Source: Pseudomonadota bacterium (GTDB taxonomy: Bacteria > Pseudomonadota > Gammaproteobacteria > Burkholderiales > Burkholderiaceae_B). From it: 39,953 nt of DNA. Numbering within the stretch: position 1 is the first letter of the stretch; every line of letters begins with the position of its first letter. The position numbers were made by a program, and so were the translations under genes. The notes beneath the pieces were generated by a model that ran no database searches, was not told the origin of the DNA, and saw nothing but the letters and a program-made list of their open reading frames with translations. Shown here one piece after another: positions 9,493-17,680 of the stretch. The stretch lies in assembly GCA_023388835.1 (NCBI GenBank), contig JAEWFK010000013.1, positions 1-39,953 on the forward strand, written 5' to 3'.

Positions 9493-10254
9493 TCAGTTTT
9501 TCAGGCGGTAACCGGTACGGAAAATCCAGCCGGTGGCCGCCAGGCATAGCGCCAGGAAGACGAGCGTCATTCCCAGGCTTACCAGAACGTTTACATCCGA
9601 AACGCCGTAAAAGCTCCAGCGAAAGCCGCTGATCAGGTACACGGCCGGATTGAACAGGGTAAGCGTGTGCCAGAAGGGCGGGAGCATGTCTATGGAATAG
9701 AAGCTGCCGCCCAGGAAGGTGAGCGGGGTAACCACCAGCAGCGGTACCAGCTGCAGTTTCTCGAAGCCGTCCGCCCAGATGCCGATAATGAAACCGAACA
9801 GGCTGAATGTGATGGCGGTCAGAAACAGAAAGAGCACCATCCACACCGGGTGATCTATTCGCACTGGCACGAACAGCGTGGCGGTTGCGAGAATGATCGC
9901 TGCCAGCAGTATCGACTTGGTTGCCGCTGCGCCCACGAAACCCAGAGCGATTTCCAGATGCGAGATGGGGGCGGACAGTATCTCGTAGATCGTTCCCGTG
10001 AACTTTGGGAAGTAAATCCCGAAAGACGCATTCGAGACGCTCTGGGTCAGCAGCGTCAGCATGATCAGGCCCGGCACGATGAAGGAGCCGTAATTGATGC
10101 CGTCGATCTCGTTGATCCGGTGCCCGATGGCCGCGCCGAACACGACGAAATAGAGAGAGGTGGAGATCACCGGCGCGACGATGCTCTGCAGCAACGTGCG
10201 CCGCGTGCGGGCCATTTCGAAGGCGTAGATGGCGCGGATGGCCTGCCAGTTCAT
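9493..10254 (-). CDS. yadH: ABC-2 type transporter permease, YadH-like
   Basis: This is the membrane subunit of an ABC-2 exporter, about 253 residues with six predicted hydrophobic segments. It resembles E. coli YadH: the SLYFVVFGAAIG segment near the N-terminus, SFIVPGLIMLTLL, and the family signature PLTFLGGSFYSIDMLPPFW followed by NPAVYLISGFRW. The start ATG (10254-10252) overlaps the TGA of the upstream ATPase gene (ATGA). GGGAG at 10261-10265 on the minus strand supports this start over longer in-frame options. The substrate of YadGH is unknown; ABC-2 exporters carry drugs, polysaccharides or lipids. With the ATPase it would form a heterotetramer in the inner membrane. The gene ends nine bases from the yajQ stop. 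Confidence 0.9.
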   Translation of the reverse strand: MNWQAIRAIYAFEMARTRRTLLQSIVAPVISTSLYFVVFGAAIGHRINEIDGINYGSFIVPGLIMLTLLTQSVSNASFGIYFPKFTGTIYEILSAPISHLEIALGFVGAAATKSILLAAIILATATLFVPVRIDHPVWMVLFLFLTAITFSLFGFIIGIWADGFEKLQLVPLLVVTPLTFLGGSFYSIDMLPPFWHTLTLFNPAVYLISGFRWSFYGVSDVNVLVSLGMTLVFLALCLAATGWIFRTGYRLKN

Positions 10255-11171
10255 GGCGTTCTCCCGACCAGTTTCACGAATATGTCCTCGAGCGAGCTTT
10301 GCTGCGTCTGCAGGTCCCGCACGCGCAAGCCGCATTGCTCCACCGCTGCAAGCAGGGCGGCGATATCGTTGCTGCGGCTGTCGTAGGTATAGACAAGCTC
10401 TTCGGGGTGAGCGCCACCGCGCAACTGGAAGGGCTCGAGCGCGGCGGGAATGTCGATGAGCGGTCTGTCCAGCATGAGAGTCAGTTCTTTCTTGCCCAGC
10501 GTCTTCATGAGTTCATGCTTGTCCTGAACCAGAATGATTTCGCCGTTGTTGATCACGCCGATGCGGTCGGCCATTTCTTCGGCTTCCTCGATGTAATGCG
10601 TGGTGAGGATCACCGTCACCCCGGTGTCCCGCAGCGATCGCACCAGCGCCCACATGTCCTGGCGGAGTGAAACGTCGACGCCGGCCGTGGGTTCATCAAG
10701 AAAGAGGATGCGCGGCTCATGCGAGAGCGCTTTGGCGATCAGGACGCGGCGCTTCATTCCGCCCGACAAGGTGATGAGCCGGTTGTCTTTCTTGCTCCAG
10801 AGCGAAAGACTTTTAAGCGTTTTCTCGATATGGGCGGGGTCAGCCTTCTTGCCGAAGAGCCCGCGCGTATAGCTCACTGTGTCCCAGACCGTCTCGAAGG
10901 CATCGGTCGTGAGCTCTTGTGGAACCAGGCCGATCAGTGAGCGCGCCTGCCGGTAGTCGCGAATGATGTCGTGGCCGCCTACTGTCACTGTGCCGCCACT
11001 GGGGTTCACCAATCCGCAGATGATGCTGATGAGTGTGGTTTTGCCGGCGCCGTTTGGGCCCAGCAACGCGAATATTTCGCCGGGACTGATAGCCAGGTCA
11101 ACCCCCTTCAGGGCTTGGAAGCCCGAAGCATAAGTCTTGGTGAGGGCCGTTATGTTGAGGATGGGGTCCAT
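10251..11171 (-). CDS. yadG: ABC transporter ATP-binding protein, YadG-like
   Basis: This 306-residue ATPase powers the ABC-2 permease encoded just downstream. The Walker A GPNGAGKT is at residues 38-45, the signature LSGGMKRRVLIAKAL near 142, and Walker B LFLDEPTAGVD near 165, followed by the switch histidine in LTTHYIEEAEE. The length matches E. coli YadG (308). The ATG at 11171 gives the usual N-terminus MDPILNITALTKTY; longer in-frame starts would add about 120 residues of non-family sequence and would run through the divergent gene, so they are rejected. The ATP-binding and permease genes overlap by four bases. A divergent gene (nnr) starts 66 bases away, so both promoters must lie in this short space. 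Confidence 0.93.
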   Translation of the reverse strand: MDPILNITALTKTYASGFQALKGVDLAISPGEIFALLGPNGAGKTTLISIICGLVNPSGGTVTVGGHDIIRDYRQARSLIGLVPQELTTDAFETVWDTVSYTRGLFGKKADPAHIEKTLKSLSLWSKKDNRLITLSGGMKRRVLIAKALSHEPRILFLDEPTAGVDVSLRQDMWALVRSLRDTGVTVILTTHYIEEAEEMADRIGVINNGEIILVQDKHELMKTLGKKELTLMLDRPLIDIPAALEPFQLRGGAHPEELVYTYDSRSNDIAALLAAVEQCGLRVRDLQTQQSSLEDIFVKLVGRTP

Positions 11172-11237
11172 GGTCGTTCCCGTACACACTGCGGCACGAT
11201 ACCATAGGCGGCTCCAGTCCAGAACCGCGGTGCCGCC

Positions 11238-12788
11238 ATGTCCCGTCCTCTGATGTACGTCCTTCTCACGCCCGACGAAATGGGGCGCGCCGACCAAATG
11301 GCCATGGCTTCTGGCATGACGGGGGCGGCCCTGATGGAGGCCGCAGGGCTGGCGGTTGCGCAGGCGGTCACCGATCGGTTTGATCAGCGTCCAGTGCTCG
11401 TGGTCTGCGGGCCCGGCAACAACGGCGGAGACGGCTTTGTGGCGGCGCGGGCATTGCGAGAACAGGGCTGGCCGGTGCAGGTCGCCCTGCTGGGCGAGAC
11501 GAGCGGTCTTAAGGGCGACGCGGCTTGGCATGCTGCGCGCTGGGCGGGAGACATCGTGACGCTCGGCGGCGAAGGCCGGGCTGGTTCGGACCCCGGCGCG
11601 GACATCGGCTTGCTGGATGGCGTGGGGCTCGTGATCGACGCCTTGATCGGCGCGGGCCTATCGCGCGACTTCGACGGCATCGGGGCCCGCCTTTTGCAGG
11701 AAGCCTCGGCACGCGGCGTCCCGATCTGCGCCATAGACATGCCCAGCGGAGTGGATGGAGCAACCGGCGCTGTTCGAGGCCATGCGGTGGCGGCCACGCT
11801 CACCGTCACATTCTTTCGCAAGAAGCCCGGACATCTTTTATTCCCGGGGCGCGGCCTATGCGGGGCGCTCGTACTGGCAGATATCGGTATCCCACAAAGC
11901 GTATTGTCCGCCCTTGCTCCCAAGGCGTTCGAAAATACGCCGCCGCTATGGCTGGCATGCTTTCCCTGGCCCCAGGACGTAAGCCACAAATATCGACGCG
12001 GGCATGTACTGGTCTATGGCGGGACACACATGACGGGTGCTGCCAGGTTGACGGCCTTGTCCGCCGCCCGGATCGGGGCGGGGCTGGTGACGATTGCCGC
12101 GGCGCCCGAAGCCTGGCCGATCTACGCTGCCGCCATGACCAGTGTCATGGTCGAAGCCGTGCCGGGCGGGGACCTGACCCCGGCATTGGCCGATGAGCGC
12201 CGGAACGCCGTGGCGATCGGTCCCGGCGCGGGATCGGGGGAGCAGACCCGCCACAACGTGCTGGCGGCGGCGCGCAGCGGCCGGGCGATGGTGCTCGATG
12301 CGGACGCGCTCACCGCGTTTGCGGAGGACCCGGCCACGCTCTTTGCGGCAATCAAGAGTCCTTGTGTGCTCACGCCCCATGAGGGCGAATTTGTTCGCCT
12401 ATTCGATCTTGACGGTGACAAGCTCGTGCGTGCCCGGGCGGCAGCCAGCCAATCGGGCGCCGTGGTGATACTGAAAGGGGCGGATACCGTCGTGGCCGAC
12501 CCGGACGGTCGCGCAGTGGTCAACGCCAATGGGACGCCGTGGCTGGCCACAGGCGGTACAGGGGATGTGCTGACGGGGATGGTGGCGGGGCTGCTGGCTC
12601 AGGGCATGCCGGCCTTTGAAGCCGCCTGTGCCGCTGTGTGGATGCACGCAGCGGCGGGCCGGCTCGCGGGGCCCGGCCTGATCTCGGAAGACTTGCCGAA
12701 TCAGCTGCCGCATGTATTGCGGCAGCTGTGCGAGCCGGTATGGGGAAGCGCCGGCGCAAGGCCGGCAGGGCGATCAATGGGCCAGTAA
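11238..12788 (+). CDS. nnr: Bifunctional NAD(P)H-hydrate epimerase / ADP-dependent dehydratase
   Basis: This 516-residue fusion repairs damaged NAD(P)HX. The N-terminal YjeF epimerase domain (about 1-225) has GPGNNGGDGFVAARAL at 58-73, IDALIGAGL near 134 and DMPSGVDGATG near 168. The C-terminal ribokinase-like dehydratase domain (about 250-505) has RGHVLVYGGTHMTGAA, the AIGPGAGSG nucleotide motif, LDADALTAF, LTPHEGEF, and the catalytic GGTGDVLTGM near 440. The length matches E. coli Nnr (515). ATG 11238 has no clear Shine-Dalgarno; ATG 11253 is an alternative that would lose five residues. The final TAA overlaps the 3' end of the convergent usp gene by 15 bases. No partner genes such as tsaE or queG are adjacent. 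Confidence 0.94.
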   Translation: MSRPLMYVLLTPDEMGRADQMAMASGMTGAALMEAAGLAVAQAVTDRFDQRPVLVVCGPGNNGGDGFVAARALREQGWPVQVALLGETSGLKGDAAWHAARWAGDIVTLGGEGRAGSDPGADIGLLDGVGLVIDALIGAGLSRDFDGIGARLLQEASARGVPICAIDMPSGVDGATGAVRGHAVAATLTVTFFRKKPGHLLFPGRGLCGALVLADIGIPQSVLSALAPKAFENTPPLWLACFPWPQDVSHKYRRGHVLVYGGTHMTGAARLTALSAARIGAGLVTIAAAPEAWPIYAAAMTSVMVEAVPGGDLTPALADERRNAVAIGPGAGSGEQTRHNVLAAARSGRAMVLDADALTAFAEDPATLFAAIKSPCVLTPHEGEFVRLFDLDGDKLVRARAAASQSGAVVILKGADTVVADPDGRAVVNANGTPWLATGGTGDVLTGMVAGLLAQGMPAFEAACAAVWMHAAAGRLAGPGLISEDLPNQLPHVLRQLCEPVWGSAGARPAGRSMGQ

Positions 12789-13610
12789 CACTGGCACGGT
12801 CATCGAGGACAGCAGGGTGCGCGATGCGCCGCCCATCACCCATTGGCGCATGCGGCTGTGGCCGTATGCGCCCATGACGATGAGATCGCTGCCGACATCG
12901 CTTGCGGTGTTCAGGATGACGTTGCCCACCCCGATGCCTTCGCTCTCTTTGATGAGATGCCGAGGCGAGGGATAGCCCATGCTCTTGCAGTAGGCGACGA
13001 TGTCTGCGGGGCGTAGATCGCGATCACGTATCAGCTCTTCATCGCGGTCGACTTCGAGCACGACGAGTTCTTCGCACTGTTTCAGCAGGGGCGCCGCATC
13101 GGTGAAAGCGCGGGCCGCTTCGCGGCGCTGGTCCCAGCAATACAGCACACGGCGTCCGATGGACTCGATCGGGCCTACGCGGGGGATCATGAGGACCGGC
13201 CGACCTGCCGCCATGACAACGGCTTCGGGCAGGTTCGGAATGATGGAGGCGACGCTGTCCACACGTTCTGCCTTGCTCATGATCAAAAGATCGCAATAGC
13301 GCGCATGAATGGTCAAGGCTTCGTCAGCTTCCCCTTGAGGCGCACGCCACTCGGCCTTGACGCCCGCAGCCTGTGCTCTTTCTAGGAAGAGCTTCTGCAC
13401 CGAGGCGCGGAATTCATCGCGGCGACCCCGCAGGAGTTTGCGCACGTCTTGCGGGACAATGCTTTCGTCGTAGTAATGCCCGGCAACGCCGTCAGCGGGA
13501 TAAACGCCGATGACTTCGGCCCCATGTTCTTTGGCAAGCTGCAGCCCGGCGTCGACGCGACGGGAGCAGGCATTATCGTTACTTAGATGGATGGCGATAC
13601 GGCCGAGCAT
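12774..13610 (-). CDS. Universal stress protein with two Usp domains
   Basis: This 278-residue protein consists of two tandem UspA domains (about 1-140 and 150-278). The second ends with the ATP-binding motif GAYGHSRMRQWVMGGASRTLL, in the G-x2-G-x9-G-S/T pattern; the first has a weaker version (LIMSKAER near residue 112) without the glycine loop, so probably only one nucleotide site is complete. Tandem Usp proteins are cytoplasmic stress factors related to E. coli UspE. A strong AGGAGG lies five bases before the ATG at 13610. Its 3' end overlaps nnr by 15 bases. The 150 bases between it and tadA must hold both divergent promoters; I see no clear box pair there. Confidence 0.9.
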   Translation of the reverse strand: MLGRIAIHLSNDNACSRRVDAGLQLAKEHGAEVIGVYPADGVAGHYYDESIVPQDVRKLLRGRRDEFRASVQKLFLERAQAAGVKAEWRAPQGEADEALTIHARYCDLLIMSKAERVDSVASIIPNLPEAVVMAAGRPVLMIPRVGPIESIGRRVLYCWDQRREAARAFTDAAPLLKQCEELVVLEVDRDEELIRDRDLRPADIVAYCKSMGYPSPRHLIKESEGIGVGNVILNTASDVGSDLIVMGAYGHSRMRQWVMGGASRTLLSSMTVPVLLAH

Positions 13611-13615
13611 GGAAA

Positions 13616-13621
13616 CCTCCT
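13616..13621 (-). promoter_or_regulatory. Strong ribosome binding site of the usp gene
   Basis: AGGAGG on the minus strand, five bases before the ATG at 13610. It is one of the few perfect Shine-Dalgarno sequences in the window and fixes the usp start. Confidence 0.75.
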
Positions 13622-13761
13622 GTGGGAGTTAGAAGTATCAGGATGTTACACCAGCGACAGAGGTTTGACGCATGAATCGTGATCGCGGAGCGCTAAACTG
13701 TGGCTGTTTCAACGCTACTTCGTTACGTGTTCGCCCCTCTTGCTGCTTGTGAGTGTAGTGT

Positions 13762-14322
13762 ATGTCTGAAGGGATCTCCGCAGTCTCGACCTTTGCCGGG
13801 TCGGACCCATCCGAGCTCGCACGCCTGGATACAGTTGGCATGCAGGCCGCTCTTGCCATGGCCTGGGCGGCGGCCGAAGCGGGCGAAGTTCCCGTTGGCG
13901 CGGTTGTTCTGGATGCCGACGGCCGCGTGCTCGGACGCGGCTACAACCGTTGCATTTCCGATCATGATCCCACCGGGCACGCGGAGATCGTCGCGCTGCG
14001 TGACGCCGCGGCGCGCGTGGGCAACTATCGACTACCCGGCTTGGCGCTTTATGTCACGCTGGAACCCTGCGCGATGTGCATGGGCGCCATGCTGCATGCC
14101 CGCCTGATGCGCGTTGTGTACGGTGCCGCCGATCCCAAGACCGGCGCCTGCGGCAGCGTCCTCAATGTGCCTGCGGTCGAGCAGATCAACCACCACACCA
14201 CCGTTGTCGGTGGAGTGCTGGCAGAAGAATCCGCTACCGCGCTGCAGGACTTTTTTCGCAAGCGGCGCCTGGCGGCCCGAGAGGCGCGTCGACTCAGGCG
14301 CGAGGGCGCCGAGCCGGGCTGA
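13762..14322 (+). CDS. tadA: tRNA-specific adenosine deaminase TadA
   Basis: TadA converts adenosine-34 of tRNA-Arg(ACG) to inosine. The zinc deaminase motifs are complete: HAE at residues 73-75, with the glutamate as proton shuttle, and PCAMC with cysteines 103 and 106. Further family sequence includes EVPVGAVVL, NRCISDHDPTGH and the C-terminal DFFRKRR tail. The 186-residue product is slightly longer than E. coli TadA (167), with about 25 extra N-terminal residues; GTG and ATG codons downstream (ATG near 13840) are possible alternatives because the Shine-Dalgarno at 13762 is poor. A 27-base gap separates it from ldcA in the same direction, so the two may be co-transcribed. Confidence 0.95.
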   Translation: MSEGISAVSTFAGSDPSELARLDTVGMQAALAMAWAAAEAGEVPVGAVVLDADGRVLGRGYNRCISDHDPTGHAEIVALRDAAARVGNYRLPGLALYVTLEPCAMCMGAMLHARLMRVVYGAADPKTGACGSVLNVPAVEQINHHTTVVGGVLAEESATALQDFFRKRRLAAREARRLRREGAEPG

Positions 14323-14349
14323 CTCCTTCCCACGATTTCTCAGGACACC

Positions 14350-15381
14350 ATGCACACACACGATCACGACACGGATTCCGGCCACGATCACGATACGGTT
14401 CACGACCACGATCACGAAGCGGTTCACGACCACGACCATGATCACGACGAGCTTCACGAGCACGACCATGAACATGAACATGTCCATCGCAATCCTGGCG
14501 GCGTCTACCTGATTTCCCCGTCCAGCGCCGTGGCCGAGCCTGCCGCCCTCGATCTGGCACGCAAGCGGCTGCACGGAATGGGTTTCCGTTCGGCCGTCGA
14601 TCGGACCGCGCTGGCGGTACACGAGCGTTTCGCGGGCACTGACAAGCAGCGCCTCGCCGCCATACAGCGCGCACTCCGCCAAAAGCACGCCATCGTCATG
14701 GCTACCCGCGGCGGCTACGGCCTGGGACGTCTTCTGCATCAGATCGATTGGGCGGCCGTGGCCGACAGCGGCAAGCTTTTCGTAGGCCACAGCGACTTCA
14801 CAGTCTTCAATCTGGCTTTGCTGGCGCGGACAGGGGCCGAAAGCTATACGGGTCCATCCGCCATTGCCGACTTCGGCCAGAAGAGCATGGACGACCTGAC
14901 CGCCGATCTGTTTGGCGAGACTATGCGCGACGAGCTCGAAGTGCTGAGCTTCGAGTCACCGGATTCTGACCCCGTGGACGAACGCGGCATTCTCTGGGGC
15001 GGTAACCTTGCCATGGTGGTGTCGCTCGTGGGCACGCCCTACCTGCCGCAGATCGATGGGGGCGTACTCTTTCTCGAAGACGTCGGCGAACACCCCTACC
15101 GCATCGAACGCATGCTCACTCAGTTGCTGCATGCGGGCGTGCTGGCGCGGCAGAAAGCGATTGTGCTGGGCCGCTTCACGGAATACCGCCTGGCGGCGCA
15201 CGATAACGGCTATGACCTGGCATCCGTCGTCGCGTGGCTGCGCGGCGTGAGCGGTGTGCCCGTGATCACCGGTCTGCCTTATGGGCATGTGAAGGTGAAG
15301 GCGACCCTTCCGGTGGGCAGACAGGTAGGCATCGCGACGGAAGAGGGCATGGCCTATCTGCTGCTGCGCGAGCATCATTAA
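14350..15381 (+). CDS. ldcA: Murein tetrapeptide LD-carboxypeptidase with His/Asp-rich N-terminal tail
   Basis: LdcA trims the terminal D-alanine from the L-Ala-D-Glu-mDAP-D-Ala tetrapeptide during murein recycling in the cytoplasm (S66 serine peptidase). The catalytic triad is visible: Ser148 in GHSDFT, Glu243 in LFLEDVGEHPYR and His313 in the PYGH segment; WGGNLAM near 216 is also conserved. The body from about residue 50 aligns with E. coli LdcA. Before it lies an unusual tail: the first 46 residues contain 18 histidines and 17 Asp/Glu, almost strictly alternating. No ATG lies between this tail and the body, so it is probably translated. It looks like a Zn/Ni/Cu-binding extension, but that function is inferred. 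The gene follows tadA and precedes ybiT by 56 bases. Confidence 0.92.
   Translation: MHTHDHDTDSGHDHDTVHDHDHEAVHDHDHDHDELHEHDHEHEHVHRNPGGVYLISPSSAVAEPAALDLARKRLHGMGFRSAVDRTALAVHERFAGTDKQRLAAIQRALRQKHAIVMATRGGYGLGRLLHQIDWAAVADSGKLFVGHSDFTVFNLALLARTGAESYTGPSAIADFGQKSMDDLTADLFGETMRDELEVLSFESPDSDPVDERGILWGGNLAMVVSLVGTPYLPQIDGGVLFLEDVGEHPYRIERMLTQLLHAGVLARQKAIVLGRFTEYRLAAHDNGYDLASVVAWLRGVSGVPVITGLPYGHVKVKATLPVGRQVGIATEEGMAYLLLREHH
14353..14489 (+). repeat. Imperfect His-Asp/His-Glu codon repeat in ldcA
   Basis: This stretch is built from irregular units of CAC-GAT/GAC (His-Asp) and CAT-GAA/CAC-GAG (His-Glu), interrupted by short Thr-Val, Ala-Val and Glu-Leu spacers. Both His codons and both Asp codons are mixed, so the amino-acid pattern is better kept than the nucleotide pattern. 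It encodes the metal-binding-like tail of LdcA. Confidence 0.8.
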
Positions 15382-15392
15382 TGCTGCCGGGC

Positions 15393-15398
15393 TAAAAT
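15393..15398 (+). promoter_or_regulatory. Possible -10 element upstream of ybiT
   Basis: TAAAAT in the context GGGCTAAAATAT, 39 bases before the ybiT GTG. No good -35 hexamer is seen at normal spacing. The same GCTAAAAT string recurs before tsaD and ppiD, and TAAAAT before rlmD, which is the main reason to list it. Confidence 0.3.
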
Positions 15399-15437
15399 AT
15401 AGGGTTTTACACCTCCAATCAAAGAGCTCCGTCTCCA

Positions 15438-17042
15438 GTGATCACCACTTCCAACCTCACCATCCAGTTCGGCGCCAAGCCGCTCTTCGAGAATGTCAGC
15501 GTCAAATTCGGGGAAGGCAACCGCTACGGCCTGATCGGCGCCAACGGGTCGGGCAAATCGACCTTCATGAAGATCATCGGGGGCGATCTGGAGCCCTCGT
15601 CCGGCAATGTGGCGCTCGATCCGGGCGTGCGCCTGGGCAAACTGCGTCAGGATCAATTCGCCTACGAAGACGTGCGGGTGCTGGATGTCGTGATGATGGG
15701 CCACGAGGAAATGTGGGCCGCCATGTCCGAGCGGGACGCCATCTACGCCGACCTGGAGTCCACCGAAGACGACTATATGCGCGCCGCCGAACTGGAAGCG
15801 CGCTTCGCCGAGTATGACGGCTATACCGCTGAAGCCCGCGCAGGCGAACTGTTGCTCGGGCTGGAATTCCCCGTGGAGCAGCATTCCCTGCCCATGCGCG
15901 AGATCGCTCCCGGCTGGAAGCTGCGGGTGTTGCTTGCCCAGGCTTTGTTCTCGAATCCTGATGTCCTGTTGCTTGATGAACCGACCAACAACCTGGACAT
16001 CAATACGATTCGCTGGCTCGAGAACGTGCTCAACAGCTATCAAAGCACGATGATCATCATCAGCCACGATCGGCACTTCCTGAACCAGGTGTGCACGCAC
16101 ATGGCCGATCTGGATTACCGCGAGCTGCGGGTGTATCCGGGCAACTATGACGATTACATGATCGCCGCCGCGCAGGCCCGTGAGCGTGTTTCAGCGGCGA
16201 ATTCCAAGGCCAAGGAGCGCGTGGCCGAGCTGCAGGATTTTGTGCGCCGCTTCGCGGCCAATAAGTCCAAGTCGCGCCAGGCGACGTCCCGGCTGAAGCA
16301 GATCGATCGCATCAAGGCTTCCACAGTCGAAGTCAAGCCTTCGTCCCGCGTCCATCCTTACATCCGTTTTGAACAGAACAAGGTCTTGCACCGCCTGGCG
16401 GTGACTGTTGAAAACCTCAACAAGGGCTACGATGGCCAGGCCGTGATCAAGAATTTCTCCATGACGGTGGAGGCCGGCCAGAAGGTCGCCATCATCGGCG
16501 CCAACGGTGTGGGTAAGACCACGCTGCTGCGCTTGCTGGCGGGCGATCTGGCGCCCGATTCGGGCAGCGTGAAATGGTCGGACAGCGCCGACCTGGGCTA
16601 TATGGCGCAAGACGTCTCCGATCAGTTCGAATCGGACGCGAATCTCTTCGACTGGCTCACCGAATACCGCCAACCCGGCGACGACGACCAAGCCATGCGC
16701 TCGGTCCTGGGCCGGCTGCTGTTCTCGGGCGATGAAATCGGCAAGTCCGTGTCGGTGTTGTCCGGTGGCGAGAAGAACCGCATGAGCTTCGGCCGCCTGA
16801 TGCTGGGTCGCCATAACGTCATGCTGATGGACGAACCCACCAACCACCTCGACATGGAATCGATCGAATCGCTGCAGTACGCGCTCGATCTCTACAAGGG
16901 CACGCTCTTCTTCGTGTCGCATGACCGCGAATTCGTTTCGGGCCTGGCCACGCGGGTGATCGAGATTCTGCCCACCGGCGAGATCATCGACTACCTGGGC
17001 GGCTATGAAGACTACCTGGGTTCACGCGGTATCGACGCCTGA
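15438..17042 (+). CDS. ybiT: ABC-F family ATPase YbiT
   Basis: ABC-F proteins have two ATPase domains and no membrane part; they bind the ribosomal E site and relieve stalled or antibiotic-blocked translation. This 534-residue protein follows E. coli YbiT over its whole length. The first Walker A GANGSGKST is at residues 34-42, with LLDEPTNNLD near 176; the second Walker A GANGVGKTT is near 355, with LSGGEKNRMSF near 441 and LMDEPTNHLD near 463. The charged linker (P-site tRNA interaction motif) lies around residues 240-310. The start is GTG 15438, giving the same N-terminal length as E. coli; no ATG fits. yigZ follows 14 bases after the stop. Confidence 0.95.
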   Translation: MITTSNLTIQFGAKPLFENVSVKFGEGNRYGLIGANGSGKSTFMKIIGGDLEPSSGNVALDPGVRLGKLRQDQFAYEDVRVLDVVMMGHEEMWAAMSERDAIYADLESTEDDYMRAAELEARFAEYDGYTAEARAGELLLGLEFPVEQHSLPMREIAPGWKLRVLLAQALFSNPDVLLLDEPTNNLDINTIRWLENVLNSYQSTMIIISHDRHFLNQVCTHMADLDYRELRVYPGNYDDYMIAAAQARERVSAANSKAKERVAELQDFVRRFAANKSKSRQATSRLKQIDRIKASTVEVKPSSRVHPYIRFEQNKVLHRLAVTVENLNKGYDGQAVIKNFSMTVEAGQKVAIIGANGVGKTTLLRLLAGDLAPDSGSVKWSDSADLGYMAQDVSDQFESDANLFDWLTEYRQPGDDDQAMRSVLGRLLFSGDEIGKSVSVLSGGEKNRMSFGRLMLGRHNVMLMDEPTNHLDMESIESLQYALDLYKGTLFFVSHDREFVSGLATRVIEILPTGEIIDYLGGYEDYLGSRGIDA

Positions 17043-17056
17043 GCCACAGGTCGGCC

Positions 17057-17680
17057 ATGGCGTACACCCTGGAAGGAATCGCCCGATACGAAGAACTCAT
17101 CAGGAAGAGCCGATTTTTGGCGCTCGCCGCCCCGGTCACCGATGCGGCGGACGCCATGGCTTTTTTCGCGGAGCATCAGGTTCCGGATGCGACCCACAAT
17201 TGCTGGGCCTATCGTATCGGTCAGGAATACCGTTTCAATGACGACGGCGAGCCGGGTGGAACCGCGGGGAGACCCATCCTCCAGGCGATCGAAGGCCAGC
17301 AATGTGACCGGGTGGCGGTGTTGGTGATACGCTGGTTTGGGGGAATCAAGCTGGGTTCGGGCGGTCTGGTCCGCGCCTATGGCGGCGCCGCTGCGCAGTG
17401 CCTGCGACTGGCTGACCGCATCGAGATCGTCGAAGAAGCCATGCTCCAGTGCACCTGCCCCTTTTCCGATGTGGCGCTGCTGCAGTCGCGCTTTGCCGTG
17501 TTCGCCGCTCGAATCGTGCAAGAACGGTTCGACGCCGACGGGGTGCAGTGGTTACTGGCCGTGCCGCGCGAACGGGCCGCCGAAGCGGCGGCGCTGTTCG
17601 TGGATATTACTCGTGGTCGGGCGCGTTGTTCTCTGCAGCCGCCATCTCAGCATGGACCTTCTCCATGTCGAGATTCTTGA
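17057..17680 (+). CDS. yigZ: IMPACT/YigZ family protein
   Basis: YigZ is a two-domain cytoplasmic protein of the IMPACT (UPF0029) family, of uncertain bacterial function; the eukaryotic relatives regulate the kinase GCN2. The N-terminal domain shows the family motifs KSRFLALAAPV, FNDDGEPGGTAGRPIL (residues 56-71) and RWFGGIKLGSGGLVRAYGG (about 93-111). The C-terminal domain is the shorter DUF1949-like fold. The length (207) equals that of E. coli YigZ (204). It lies 14 bases after ybiT, so co-transcription is likely. Its last 74 bases run antisense to the 3' end of the thioredoxin gene, and the final residues (from about 190) look like low-constraint sequence dictated by that overlap. Confidence 0.92.
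   Translation: MAYTLEGIARYEELIRKSRFLALAAPVTDAADAMAFFAEHQVPDATHNCWAYRIGQEYRFNDDGEPGGTAGRPILQAIEGQQCDRVAVLVIRWFGGIKLGSGGLVRAYGGAAAQCLRLADRIEIVEEAMLQCTCPFSDVALLQSRFAVFAARIVQERFDADGVQWLLAVPRERAAEAAALFVDITRGRARCSLQPPSQHGPSPCRDS

Noticed and set aside
13665..13699. TTGACG and TAAACT as a promoter of tadA
   Set aside because: The spacer is 23 bases, too long for a standard sigma-70 promoter.
14353..14489. Short repeats that could suggest a CRISPR array
   Set aside because: Units are irregular, in frame and without spacers; they encode the His/Asp tail of LdcA.
14032..14790. A minus-strand frame with a Val/Ile-rich, membrane-like segment
   Set aside because: The hydrophobic run is the reverse complement of the His-Asp codon repeat in ldcA and overlaps tadA as well; it is a by-product of the repeat.
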